NCBI GenBank assembly: GCA_947561395.2
Contig: OX387186.1
Location: 41,125,220-41,189,219, forward strand
Reading direction: 5' to 3'
Length of the DNA: 64,000 nt
DNA from: Buxus sempervirens
Lineage: Eukaryota; Streptophyta; Magnoliopsida; Buxales; Buxaceae
Below, one piece after another: positions 46,281 to 57,480 of this stretch. Position 1 is the stretch's first letter, and every line of letters starts with the position of its first letter. The notes under the pieces are model-generated. The model saw only the letters and a program-made list of their open reading frames with translations, ran no database searches and was not told the origin of the DNA. The position numbers and the translations under genes were made by a program.

Positions 46281-46699
46281 TGTAAAACCCCGAATTTTCC
46301 TTAAATAATAAATTAAATTAGTAAATAATATTACCGAGAGTTATGATTGATAGAAACATTTTAATAGTAAATAATATTACCGAGAGTTATGATTGATAGA
46401 AACATTTTAATATTGTAGGGGGTGATCAACTTAGCGGAGATCCAGAATTAGACGCAGATCTGACCGTCCGATCGTGAGATATCGAGGTATGTATTCTAAT
46501 TGGGCAAGGTGTATAGAAGAGTTGCATGGGAGATGCATAGGATCAGGGGATATATATATGTATAAAGAAATAACCTAATTTTATACTTGTATTCTCGCTC
46601 GTATTGAAGCCGCAAGCGACGAACCTGTTTGAACGACCAAAGAGAAGAGAAGAAGGAGAAGAAGAAGGAAGGGCTGGGCGTGCGTTCATCGTCCAGAGA
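46281..46699 (+). repeat. truncated 3' LTR of Tekay element
   Basis: Matches the first part of the 5' LTR up to CGTCCAGAGA, then switches to LINE ORF1 sequence. It contains a 46 bp tandem duplication (AGTAAATAATATTACCGAGA...TTTTAAT, about 46318-46410) that the 5' LTR has only once. Confidence 0.9.
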
Positions 46700-47031
46700 A
46701 GGTGACGATCATCAAGAACTCCAACCATAAAATTCTCACTAATACCCCACGAGGAACGAACCGTAGCACGAACAATATCAACCGAAGGGCGGGTTCTCGA
46801 AAACTTTGCAACAAGCATGAACTTCAGAGGAGCCATGGAACGATGTAGATCCGAAGGGGAGAAGGAGACATAATTTTTTCCGTTTTTTACAGCAGCCGCC
46901 CTCCTAGCAAAAGATGGTTTATCCTGAATGATACCGCCAACCACTGAAGCAAATGATTTAATAGGTTGAGAAGAAGATGGATCCACCTATGGAGGAGGAT
47001 CCGGCACCGGCGTGGCTGCCAGAGCAGCCAT
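46700..47031 (-). pseudogene. LINE ORF1 N-terminal part (DUF4283-like)
   Basis: Start ATG at 47031 (M-A-A-L-A-A-T-P-V-P-D-P-P-P, then an in-frame TAG). It continues with SFASVVGG, YVSFSPSDL and a core LKFMLVAKFSRTRP...VRSSWGISENFMVGVLDDRH. The core is typical of the DUF4283 nucleic-acid-binding domain at the start of plant LINE ORF1 proteins. The frame runs into the truncated LTR at 46699. Confidence 0.75.
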
Positions 47032-47084
47032 GAAAGATAGTAAAATTCACGTGCTAAAATGCACCTGAAGAGCTCAAAACCATA

Positions 47085-47475
47085 GAAGCCTATTCTTCAA
47101 GATGGTGAGACCATAACTCAGATCACAAAACCCTTACAAAATGAAGCCAAATTTTGGCAAACAAAACAAAGGAATTTCAATATTGCTATTTCAAAAACAA
47201 ATGTAGATCTTCGAATTATCCTTCCAACTCCACATGGATCAGATCAATCCGATGTTAGACAAGGGAGATATGAAAGAAATACGAACACGAAACCCGAACT
47301 CGGATCACAAAACCCTTACGAAATGCGGCCCACTTTTGGCAAGGAAAAAACTTGGAATTTCAATATGGCTATTTCAGCCACAAATGTAGTTCTTCGAATT
47401 ATCTTTCCAAGGCCACTTGAATCAGATAAATCCAATGTTGGACGAGGGAGATATGAAATAAATATGACCACACCC
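47085..47475 (-). repeat. two ~182 bp tandem repeats in LINE 5' region
   Basis: CTCAGATCACAAAACCCTTACAAAATG at 47117 recurs as CTCGGATCACAAAACCCTTACGAAATG at 47299, with matching sequence downstream (TTGGCAA, GGAATTTCAATAT, CTTCGAATTATC, GGGAGATATGAAA). Monomer-type repeats in the 5' UTR are common in L1-type LINEs and often carry promoter activity. Confidence 0.8.
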
Positions 47476-47650
47476 AAATCCTTTTGATAGTAGGAATCCA
47501 ATGCCAAACCTTCAGCGACAATGGTCCTCCAGCACCTGAACAACTAAACCATATCTTTAACTTGAGTTACCAAGGAACTTTTTTGGTGCATTTTTGCATA
47601 TATTATTTTCCATTTTACTATACGGCAATGTATCACCAAAAATTTTATTA

Positions 47651-47815
47651 GGGAAAATTTCGAATACGCCCGTCTTTTGAAAAGTAAATACAAAAACAGC
47701 AGTTGAAAAGTCTTTCCTACCAAATCATGCAACTTTTCAAAAATATTTACCAAGTGGTCCAAAAACACTGTAGCAGATTTCGCATACCCCATTTTGCCCT
47801 TCCCTCTTCGTTCAA
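47651..47815 (+). repeat. probable left terminal region of MULE
   Basis: It starts GGGAAAATTTCGAATACGCCC. Plant MULE terminal inverted repeats commonly start with GGGAAAA/GGTAAA followed by words like this. It lies just right of the LINE and upstream of the transposase. The matching right end was not seen in the window, so this is an inference from sequence style and position. Confidence 0.35.
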
Positions 47816-49305
47816 AAAAAGCCCTGTCGTTCTCAAAGAACGATTAAGCGCGAAACCCTTTGGAACTTTGAAGGCTTCCCTGAGCGACGGCGACCCATCA
47901 TCCTGGTGTGAGAATCGACCATTGGCGCTTGCGATTGAGAAGGTTTGAAAGGCATTGTAACCCCTCTCATCTCTACCATCTCACGGATTCATCTGGTTCG
48001 TTTGGGGCTTGCTTCTGTCGAGCGAAAAAGAAAACGGCCGTGGAGGGTTTCAATCTGGAGGTTTGTCGCAGCACATTTATTTCGTGGAGGAATCACTGCA
48101 AGGTATGAACCGATTTTCCCTAAGCATAATCTTTTGTGAAACGTTTTTCTCCTAATCCGCGAGTGATGGATGTATTTGGGTTTCCTACACCATGTGAAAG
48201 TGACGAAGAACATCTGGATTAAATTCATTGGAATCGCCTGAAGCTCATCGCTTTATTGATCGATGTGTTCGGGTAGAAGGCGATTAATCGAACAATGAAC
48301 ACATTGTTCATCCAATAAATCGAGTACAAGTCGATTAATCGATTAATGAACATATTTGGTGTTTTCGTAATGCTGTGTTTAGTATAAAGATGTTTGTGGG
48401 TAGCATTTGGATTACATTTGTTTTAGTCTCTGAATCGATGCCTTCGAAATGGGGGTTGCTCAATAGTTCGATTAATCGAAATATGAGCAATCATCTCAAT
48501 TTTCAATATGCTGTTTGTATTGCTCTTGAAATTTCAAAAATTTGAGTCCCTTGAATGGTTGAGTCAACACGCCTATTTTATTTGTATTGTTATATGACAG
48601 GTGTTTTATTTTACTGTATTTGCCATTATATTTAATACTCTGGAAATAACATTTCTTCAAAAAAGAGAAAGACTAAAGGAAATTATGTCGTAGCATAAGA
48701 ATTTGAACGCAATTTGATCAAATGGAAAATATCTCTAGGTGTAAAATTCCAATGCAAGTTATGCATTAAGAATTAAAAAAATGCAGGAAAACAATTGTAG
48801 AGCTTAGAGTTTGACGACATTTCCAAAGATCTTGGGCATAGGGAAGATCATGAAATTGTGGTGAAATTTCCTAAATTCATGGAAGCTACTACCTATGTGT
48901 TGATGAATTTTTGAGAATGTTCTGTGTTTTGGCAATGTACATCATTGTCAAATATGAAGGACTAGAGTTCTTCTTGAATCATTGTTTAGAAAAAAAATTA
49001 GAAAAATCATTGTTTCTTCTCATTTTGTCAAACTTTTGCATTCCTCTGTTTCCTCATTGTCATCCTAGCAAAATAAGGTGTTTTATTTTGTTGCATTTGC
49101 CATTATATTTATTACTCTGGAAATAACACATTTCCAGAGCTTTATGAAATTGGGTTTACATGTTCACCGCCTTATCGAAGTTGATTAAGGTGCGCATGAT
49201 ATAGGTTTATATGGGTAGATAATTGATAGCCTAAGTTGTTATTTTGAGTAGTTTATATTAGTCATGCATTCGTTCACCTTGTTAACATGTTGTCTGGAGT
49301 GCAGT
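47816..49305 (+). other. 5' region of MULE transposase
   Basis: No gene was recognised. It contains three exact CGATTAATCG palindromes (48281, 48332, 48479) and inverted words around them. The end of this stretch has a splice-acceptor-like TTGTCTGGAGTGCAG at 49304, so the transposase may have an upstream non-coding exon. Confidence 0.45.
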
Positions 49306-51613
49306 ATGGCTCAACCACCCCCGGAGAAGTCGTTGTTTTGCTACTTGCATGTAGGTGGAGAGATAGTTATAGAGCAAGATAAGTCTGTATCATATCAGGG
49401 GGGTCGTTTAGATGGTTTGAATATAAGTGGTAACACACAGTACGATGAATTTGTAAGTGATGTCTGTAGTAAATTTGGGATATCTTCAGTGGGTTTGTCT
49501 ATGAAGTACTCTCTTATGTACGATAAGAGTGCTTTACTTCCACTTACTGATCAAGCGGGGTTACTTAACATTATCACCCACAACGAACGTTCTGCGAATG
49601 TGTACTTATTTAACGGTGAAGGGCAATTGCAAAGCGTTCAGTCTTCCAGAAAGTGATTATCACATATTTTGACTTACAAAGTCGTAGTGTTTGTTATCAT
49701 ACTAGTGTTTTAATACTTAAACTATTTTATTTTCTAGGACGACTAATTTAAGAAGTAGTGAACCGTTGGTTGAACCAATTGTGATCACATTTGTTGATCG
49801 GGGGAGTACAGTTGTTGGGAGTTGTATTGAACACAATAGGGCACCACTTGTGTCTAGCATGTGGCAATCAGAAATTATTGGTGATGGTCAAGTTTTTAGG
49901 AGTGGTGATGAATTCAGGCAAGCTGTCTACAAGCATGCCATTGGCAATAGATTCCGTTATGTGTTCAAGAAAAATAGTTGAGAATATATCTCTGCCAGAT
50001 GTTCTGTCGAAGATTGTCCTTGGAAAGTTAACGTAGGTCGTGTGAAACATACGGACTGCATGATGGTGCACAAGTTTGTGAATACACACAAACACTCGGC
50101 ACAAGATGAAGTCTCAGTAAAGCCGATTGTGCGATCGAAGTGGATAGCTGGTGTTATTGAGAAAACAGTAAGAGAGACACCGAATTACTTGCCACGACAA
50201 ATTTCCAAGGACTTTCATAATGATCATGCGATGAATTTAACATACCAGCAATGTTGGAGGAGCAAGGAGAAAGTGAAGAGGAAGATGGATGGAAATGTGG
50301 AGGACTCGTACAAACTTATTCCATGGATGTGTCAACGCTTGATGGAGTCCAATCCAGGGACGGTGGCTTGGTGTACATCGAGTGATGAGGGGAAGTTTAA
50401 GCAGTTGTTCATTGCATACTCTTGTTCGTTGAGAGGGTTTGCAGTGGGATGTAGACCTTTACTTTTCATTGACGGGACCCACCTTAGCGGACCATATCAA
50501 GGAACATTATTGTCTGCTACAGCTCTCGATGCTGATGATGGTATGTACTCGATAGCTTATGCAATTGTGACTGCTGAGAATAACGAGGATTGGCTATGGT
50601 TCCTCGAACGGGTCAAGTATGCAATTGGAGGTCGAGCCGATGTTGTGATTGTGAGTGATAGGCATCAGAGTATTATCAATGCTGTGGGTAGCACATTTGG
50701 GTTTCAAAATCATGCTCATTGCTATCGGCATGTGAAAGAAAATTTCAGCAAATTCATTAATCAATTTCATCTAGGCAAAGTGAAGAAGGTGGCTTTGGGA
50801 TTATTGGATGATATAGCTTATGCTCGGCTTCCAGAGGATTTTGATATGGCAATGGATGTATTGAAATCATATCCACCTGAAATGTTTGGTTGGGTGGAGC
50901 AAAATGGTCCTCAACATTGGGCAAATTCCTTGTTTCCTAAGAAGCGTTGGGATAAGCTATACTCAAATGTAGCCGAGTCGTTTAATGCTTGGATGTTGGA
51001 GGAGAGGAAATATCCTATCTTAAGATTCATTGATGCACATAGGGTTAAGTTAACTAAGATGTTGGTAAGGAAGAAGAACGAGATCAGCACATGGGAGACA
51101 CCTATCTGTGGTCGCATTGCGAAGAAAATTGAAGACAATATAGCACGAGGAGTGGGGTTGTCTATAATGCAATGTGGTGAACATGAATATGAAGTCAGGC
51201 CATATGATAGAAACATTGCTGTGGATATCTTGAGACGAGAGTGTACATGCAAGCAATGGCAAATGTCCGGCATACCTTGTGAACATGCATGTGCTGTTTT
51301 GCAGAAGAAATCACTAAATTTATATGAGTATGTGGAGCAGTGTTATCACAAGTGTACTCAAGAGCTGATATATGCAGAGTTGATGCATAGTGTACCAACA
51401 CATGACATACCTAATGTTGTGGATATTGATGCGATATCTCTTGCTGACTCATCTGAAACACCAACAAGCATGCTGCCCCCTAAAACAAAGCGACGACCTG
51501 GGCGTCCTCGGCAGAAGCGCATAGAGTCTCAATTCCAAAGCAAGCGGCCGGTCCACTGTTCCCGTTGCAATGAGGCAGGACACAACCGAGCTACATGCAG
51601 GGCCTCAATCTAG
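49306..51613 (+). pseudogene. MULE transposase (MURA-like), one stop codon
   Basis: Two exons fit: 49306-49652 and 49738-51613 (donor AA|GTGATT, acceptor TTTTCTAG), in phase, about 740 residues. A TGA at 49979-49981 interrupts the frame. Domains: N-terminal PB1-like region (FCYLHVGGEI...); MuDR DNA-binding domain (FRSGDEFRQAVYKHAI...CPWKVNV, about 49890-50035); MULE DDE catalytic domain with FIDGTHLSGPYQGTLL (50465-50512) and VIVSDRHQSII (about 50646); SWIM zinc finger CTCKQWQMSGIPCEHACAV (51243-51299); C-terminal zinc knuckle CSRCNEAGHNRATC (51558-51599). Length and order are as expected for an autonomous Mutator-like transposase, which cuts and moves the element. Apart from the stop, the gene looks complete. 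Confidence 0.88.
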
Positions 51614-52047
51614 AGGTTGGTCTTGGATGTAGTTATCATAGAGGTAGCCACTGTTATTTTGTATGATGTAAATCTAATTCCGTCTAGCCAAGTTACTTGT
51701 GGTAAGTAAGCTTTGTTATTAATAACAATTCTTGTAGGTTCAAGCTGTATGTGGATGCGTTCCAACCCTTTAAAGTAAGCAAAGCGGAAGGCAAGCAAAT
51801 GTTGTATCGTTGAAAACTGCGGATCAATGAATGTTGGTTTGGAGACAGCAGGGAGGATTTGTTGTAGTTAATTGATATTTGGTTGGAGGACAATGTTAAT
51901 TTTTATTTATTATTACTTCTTTATCATTGTTTTATTTGACGATGTGTTGTTGTAATATTAGAACCTTCCTGTGAAATGCGGTTAATTGATTACTATGTGT
52001 GTTCTTGCACATGCTTTAGCATACAGTTGTTGTATCTTTGTTAGTCA
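51614..52047 (+). other. spacer between transposase and HMG-box gene
   Basis: AT-rich 3' region and presumed promoter/5' UTR of the next gene. No repeat or motif was identified. Confidence 0.4.
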
Positions 52048-53537
52048 TGGACGAAAATGCACCTAGTCATGATGTTGGAGAAGCTTCTACCTCGGTAGTG
52101 AAGGCAAAACGACCTCCAAATCCTTGGGTTCTATTCAAGTAAGGAAACGTGATATTTGTTGCATGTGTTTGATAGACTTATCATAAACAGTTAGTGTAAT
52201 AATGCTTGTATTTGATGGATTTATTTTCTTGTATCTCATGTAGGTCTGAGTACATTAAAGAATGCGCAAGGGGTGGAGAACAAATAATGTTTAAGAAGGT
52301 ATTTTTCCCGATTAGTTGCAAACAGATTTGACACGCGGTTCATGCCATTGTATAATTTCTTTGTAGGCTAATGACGGTGCCGCAGCAGTGTGGCGGGATA
52401 TGGATGCAGAAGTGAGGCGGCCATATCATGAGCGAGCTGCCCAATGCGCAGCTGAATGGAAAACATCTCGGTCTGAAGCACCGAAAAAGAAAGCTAATCA
52501 GGTATGTTGTGCCACTTTACCATGCTTCCAATTTACGATTGATCATACAACGAAGCATATATAGTTTATTGTTTTTTTTTTGGTACGTCATTAGTACACG
52601 TGATATTGCAGACATGTATGTTCACTCGATGCTCTCCACTGCGATTCGTGGAGTGTTGCAACCGGTTTATGCCAGAACAACGTTCAATGGTAGAAGCCAT
52701 TGGTTTTGGGTCCCTCCTCCATCTTCACAGCAGGTCCCTTAAGAGAGATTTATGTATTTGGCTTGTTAATCAAGTCGATGTACACAATTGTTGTCTAAAA
52801 ATCAGAGAGTACTCCATTCCTATTTCTACTTTAGATGTCAGTGCCATATTGGGGATTAGTCATGTAGGAAAGCCAGTCAGCACTTCTGGACCAGATGATA
52901 GAGTGGAGGAGGTCCGTAGTATGTTTAAGATTGAGACGCATGGTATTCCCCTTGCAGAGTTGCAGTCTAGGTTAGCTACCCCTGAGTGTGGCCCTGATTT
53001 TATAAGAGCGTTTGTTTTATTCGCACTGGGTTGTCTTTTGTGCCCAAATGCGAACCTTTGTGCTAGTAGGAGTTTCTTACACACGGTGGTAGATGTAAAT
53101 AGCTTGCCTTCCCTAAATTGGGCAGAGTTTGTTCTTCACCGCCTTATCGAAGAAATCAAAGTAGTTCAGTTGAAGAAAAAGCAATGCATAGGTGGTTGCA
53201 TTTTGTTCTTGCAGGTGAGAACTGTTAATTCGAAGTATTCACATTACTTTTGCATTTTGTATATTTTCTGAATATACAAACACATATCCATGACGATGGT
53301 TCCATTGCTTGGCTTCATCTTTTCCAGTTGTTCTATTATGAGCGTGTTCTTCATGGCCCGCCGAACCCCAATAGACGATTGCCACGTTTGTTGTTTTGGA
53401 CAAAAGAGTGTTTGAAGGCACGGGAAACCGCAGAGAGGAAAGCCGGTGGATTCGGCCTCGGACGGGTTTACTTTACATTACATTGTATATGCTGGCTCAG
53501 GTTGATGCATTATACAACAAGGTGAATTAATTGTGAG

Positions 53538-53542
53538 CATGT
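53538..53542. repeat. target site duplication CATGT (left)
   Basis: Pairs with CATGT at 56584-56588 around the solo LTR. Confidence 0.85.
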
Positions 53543-54114
53543 TGTAAGCACCTCATTTTTGCGCCCCTGAAAGAACCGGAAATGCAAACCCTGGTCAAAA
53601 AGTCAAACCCTGAGGGGTGGAAAGTTGACCTTTTAATCAGATAAAATATTGCCACCTTGCTTTATCTCAATGGATAGAGAATCTCAACATGAGTCCAATG
53701 CAACTGGGTTTGCAGGAATCGGGGTCCGAATGAAGGACCTGCGGGCAGTCAAACTTAAAGGAAGGCCGAAAGTTGACTTTTCCTCGATTTCCGTGCCAAG
53801 TGCTTAGCCCTATGTCATTAAATAGAGGGCTCCGATACGAGTTCAACGCAATTGAGTTTGCTCAAATCGGAGATCAGATGAAAGAGATATGAGCTGTCGA
53901 AGTTTCCGGGCAGCAAAAGCCGGAAACTGCACACGTGGCGCAGGAACTGCACACGTGGGAGCCAACGCAGCAAAATATCTCGGGGGCTAAATCTTAAATA
54001 TCCAAAAATCTCAAGGACTAAACAAAAATTCGTGCGGGGCAATCCGTAGATATCCAAAAGTGTCAAATCGGTCGAATCGGTCAAGTCGAAGGGCAAATCC
54101 GTAATTTGTTGATT

Positions 54115-54362
54115 TGTATCCGGTCAAATATACCGGATACACATACCCTTATGTATATCCGGACTCCAAGGCCGGATACGAAGATTTGCTCGGTGAGATT
54201 CGCGTCGATTCTCCGACAAATTCGCGGCGGAATTAAATTTTGGCAATTATTATGTTTTTTATCCGGCCTTCAAGACCGGATACACATGAGGCTTAGTGTA
54301 TCCAGCCTTGGAGGCCGGATACACATGGTACATAGTGTATCCGGACTCCAAGTCCGGATACA
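54115..54362. repeat. CCGGATA hairpin array upstream of TATA box
   Basis: Palindromes TATCCGGTCAAATATACCGGATA, TATCCGGACTCCAAGGCCGGATA, and three more between 54260 and 54362, the last ending about 11 bp before TATAAAAG. Confidence 0.88.
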
Positions 54363-54372
54363 TTAAAATTTC

Positions 54373-54380
54373 TATAAAAG
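54373..54380 (+). promoter_or_regulatory. TATA box in solo LTR
   Basis: TATAAAAG followed by GGGGGCAGCAGCCCCC, itself a GC palindrome. Position directly after the hairpin array matches the arrangement in the Tat LTRs. Confidence 0.6.
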
Positions 54381-55424
54381 GGGGCAGCAGCCCCCTTTCC
54401 AAGGGTTGGCTCATTCCACCCTTCTTGAACTTTCTTCCCCCACTTTTTCTCACCCGAATCCCCCCACTTCAACCCCCTTTTGCCTCCATAACCACCCCAC
54501 TCCATCCTAGACCATTGAACCCCTTGCTTTCCTCTTCCTCCCCACTTTCCCACAGAGACAAAGGGAGGTTTTGTTGCTGTTGGTGCTACAAAGGGGTGTT
54601 CCGGCTCCATCCACGCCAAAAGGAGGTTGAAGCACACCTCAGAAGTCTGCTGTACACATCAGGTAAGGTTTCTTGTTACCTCATATCGTACATATATTTA
54701 AATCAGATTTTTCTAAGAATACTCCTACTTTCATTTCCTTCTTGGCATGGGTCTTGTCTCCATGTGCTTTGTGCATGCTTTTGATTTACTTTTATGGCAT
54801 GGATACCACCACACGTAAGAAACCCACGTAGGTTCCTTTAGGGAAGTACGGGAGTCCATCTTTCACACACATATTAATGTCCTTTAACTGCTGTTGTTGG
54901 TTTCACTTCAAGCTTTTGGAGGAGCATGTTCCTTCCCATCTTATGATCAAATGTACCCCATAAATCCCCCTCCTCTTTCCCTTCTCTGGAGATTTCGTGA
55001 TGAGCCATAAGCCTAGGCTTAAACCTAGCTGGATATCCCTTCTTTGCTTGGATTTCTTACTAAATTGTACATGTGATGCATGAGAATATGTATGTTCATC
55101 TCAGTATGTGGAGTATGCTTTTGTTTTAATCATCTTGACATGTTATTCCTATGGGGAGTCATGCATGCAGTTGTGAGAGTCCGGAGACCGAATGGGGACA
55201 CTTTGGTCCCCATTTCAATAACTAGCTTGACCCAAGATGACAAGGAGGGCAGCAAGTCATCCATTTGCATTGCCGAAAAGTCCAAGAAGGAGAAGCCAAA
55301 TGTGGCTTCTCCCAAACCTGAACACACGTGGGCCCATCCGGGGGCCCACAAGACTCTTAAAATGCCCCAGGAACCCCCTGGAATCCATCCCAAAGAGTAG
55401 AACACCCGAAATGGCCATTTCAGG

Positions 55425-55533
55425 GTGATCCGGCAACTCAGGCCGGATCACCTGTGGCCCCTGTGTATCCGACTGCCTAGGCCGGATCACCTGCAGACCC
55501 TGTGTATCCGGCCTGAGTTGCCGGATACACACA
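55425..55533. repeat. second CCGGAT hairpin array in solo LTR
   Basis: Three palindromes (ATCCGGCAACTCAGGCCGGAT, ATCCGACTGCCTAGGCCGGAT, TATCCGGCCTGAGTTGCCGGATA). The last is identical to a palindrome in the LTRs at 6929, 9820 and 25450. Confidence 0.85.
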
Positions 55534-56583
55534 AGAAATGTGATTTTTTGTATTTTTGGTGCTCTTTGCCGAATTGCATGATGATTTTTGCTAAAACCAT
55601 TGAACCAACAGGGTTTCCGGTGGCCCGGAAACCCAACTTGGGACATGGACCGTTGGTCCAACTCGGAACACCCGTGGGCCTTCCAACGGGGCCCACCAAG
55701 CCCAATAAACACCAAAGCATGCAACTTAAGCAAGATTAAGTGAAATTAACCAATCTAATCGGATGGGCCAAACCCAATGCGGCCCACCCGTACCTTGATG
55801 TGTGGATTAACATGTGAATTGCATGGTTTAGCCGAGACCAAGGGCAAGGGCCTATCGGGCCCACCAAAGCCCACTAACCAAACCAAGTGAAGGGCTCAAG
55901 CCCTAACTTCATGGAATTTGGGCTTTCAAAGCCCAAAACTGGACTACGGGCCCCAAGCCCAATGTCCTAAAGACTTTGACAAAGATAAACAAGATCAGTC
56001 GAAGGCACTTTAGCATCCATCATGGGGGCCCACTCAGGGGCCCGTAAACCAATGCAGACTCACATATTTGCATGAAAATCACCTAAAATACCAACTTAAA
56101 TAATTAAGCATAACTAATGCACTAACCAAAGCCCAAGGGGCCTCCTAGATTAGACAGGGGCCCACCAAGGGTACACGGGCTTAGCCGAGCCCGCCAAGGA
56201 CACCATGGGCCTTCCAACGGGGCCCACCCAATAAGACTCAGATAAACCTAAGTAAAACAAGATAAAATCAACTAAAGGGACCCACACCAACTCAGGTGGT
56301 CCCGCCAAAACTTAACTAAATTACATGCTGGATTAGGAATCGGGTGAGAACCAAAGTGAGAAAGCTGACTCAAACCAGGGAACCCACGGGACCCGTCATC
56401 CGACGGGGTGGACTGGGGTGTCTACGGACTTCCCCAGACCGCAACCAAGAACCAAACTTAGAATCTCAAGCCGCAGACCCAAGAGCCTTAATAGACAAGA
56501 TTAGGCACCCAGGTGTCCGCCTGCACCCCATCAGGCGGTGGTGACTCCGAATTACCCCGTGCCGCGTTTCCCACGCACGCACA

Positions 56584-56588
56584 CATGT
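56584..56588. repeat. target site duplication CATGT (right)
   Basis: Right partner of CATGT at 53538-53542. Confidence 0.85.
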
Positions 56589-57480
56589 GTTTTGCAGGTA
56601 AATTTGGAGGCATTGATGTCTGACACCGGTTTTGGAAGTTCCGCATGCAGAAGCGAATTTCCATCAAAAGTGCAAGTATGGATCCGCTCCCCTCTTCACA
56701 ATTTTTGACTTATAACGACATTGGAATGTTGTGTTTACTTATTTTCTATTGTGTAGTCCACATCGGAACGGTTAAAAGAGGATGTTCCAGTTACCCCTGA
56801 AGATATGAACTCTGAATTTCTTATTATTGACCCTGTAAGATATAGTTCATACCTCGTCTAACCGTTAATCAGCAATTTCCATTCATTACAGTCCTATTAT
56901 TGACCCTCTAATGCAACCAACTCTATCATTCTCCTATTTTCAGGATGTGGCTGGTCGGCTGGTGCACATGCGGAAAGAGTTATAGATAATGAATGATGCA
57001 TATCGGACAGCCATCAGTGCTGTACGAGATGCATATGGAAGCCGCGATAGTATAGCTGATAAAGATATAGGTGACTGAGATGTTATTACATTGGTGAGAG
57101 TCTATAATTTATAAAAGGAGAGGATAACATGGAAAAGTAAGAGATGTATGCATGGTTAACAATGTTTTTTGCCAGGTTGTACATTCAAAACAATTAATAA
57201 ATTGATATTATTTTTTCTCATTCTAACACTCAAATACCTGAATCATTGTTTTATGAACTCAAAATTCATAGACCTCTGACAAAGGGACTAAACATTTGCG
57301 ATCATTAATTACTAAATTGCTCATCAAAATACTGGTTACTCTAACATTTTGTTATGATTAACCGAAAGTCATCTTATGCAATTGATGATGTGGTGCACCA
57401 CAGCAAAAAAACCAACACTGGAGCTCATCGACAAAATCTAGATGCATCGTAAAATCAATGATTAATCGTTAGTAATAAAC

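Larger units (their letters stand above)
39112..46699 (+). mobile_element. young Tekay-lineage chromovirus, 3' LTR truncated
   Basis: Full 5' LTR (39112-41479), PBS (41484-41495), one long gag-pol frame (41605-46269), polypurine tract (46268-46280) and the first 419 bp of a 3' LTR (46281-46699). The shared LTR parts differ at only a handful of positions plus one duplication, so the insertion is recent. RT and the C-terminal chromodomain place it in the Tekay (Del) lineage. It sits in the LINE, but no TSD can be read because the 3' side is deleted. Confidence 0.92.
30803..47540 (-). mobile_element. plant L1-type LINE, broken by two gypsy insertions
   Basis: Three minus-strand pieces (46700 to about 47540; 38227-39111; 30803-32796) follow the order of one LINE: 5' region with repeats, ORF1, endonuclease, reverse transcriptase. 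The CRM-like element (32797-38226) separates endonuclease from RT exactly within the endonuclease C-terminal motif. The Tekay element (39112-46699) separates ORF1 from the rest, with loss of LINE sequence there. The 3' end is missing, replaced by an LTR start at 30802. I infer the 5' end to be near 47540. No target duplication could be identified. Confidence 0.75.
53543..56583 (+). mobile_element. 3,041 bp solo LTR (Tat-type) inside an intron
   Basis: Starts TGTAAGCACCTC, ends CACGCACGCACA, and is flanked by CATGT at 53538-53542 and 56584-56588. It contains a TATA box (54373-54380) and CCGGATA hairpin arrays like those of the Tat LTRs at 4840-26028. Its 3' end carries GGCGGTGGTGACTCC, resembling the 3' end of those LTRs. 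No gag or pol remains. It lies in intron 5 of the HMG-box gene, in the same orientation, and both splice sites of that intron are outside it. The interior (54400-56300) has no genes; it is rich in GGGCCCAC/AAGCCCAA words. Confidence 0.88.
52048..57078 (+). pseudogene. HMG-box-like / plant mobile-domain fusion gene
   Basis: Eight exons fit with GT-AG junctions and unbroken phase: 52048-52138, 52244-52298, 52367-52501, 52612-53214, 53328-53465, 56598-56675, 56757-56834 and 56944-57078. Exons 1-3 encode an HMG-box-like module (RPPNPWVLFKSEYIKE...VWRDMDAEVRRPYHERAA...EW) with a basic tail. Exons 4-5 encode a plant mobile-domain-type region (CSPLRFVECCNRFMPEQRS, GFGSLLHL, ISTLDVSAILGIS, FIRAFVLFALGCLLCPNA, LNWAEFVLHRLIEEI, GGCILFLQ). 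The last exons are short and unrecognised. One TAG (56983-56985) lies near the C-terminus. A 3 kb solo LTR sits in intron 5. Mobile-domain genes often travel with MULEs; the HMG-box fusion is unusual. The gene follows the transposase on the same strand. Function is unknown, with DNA binding likely for the N-terminus. Confidence 0.62.

Noticed and set aside
52428-52742. 104-residue frame overlapping the fusion gene
   Set aside because: It reads through a predicted intron and exon 4 in the wrong frame; the exon model keeps the family motifs.
54106-55739. Several 90-160 residue frames on both strands
   Set aside because: All lie inside the solo LTR and follow its palindromes and GGGCCC-rich words; no domain found.
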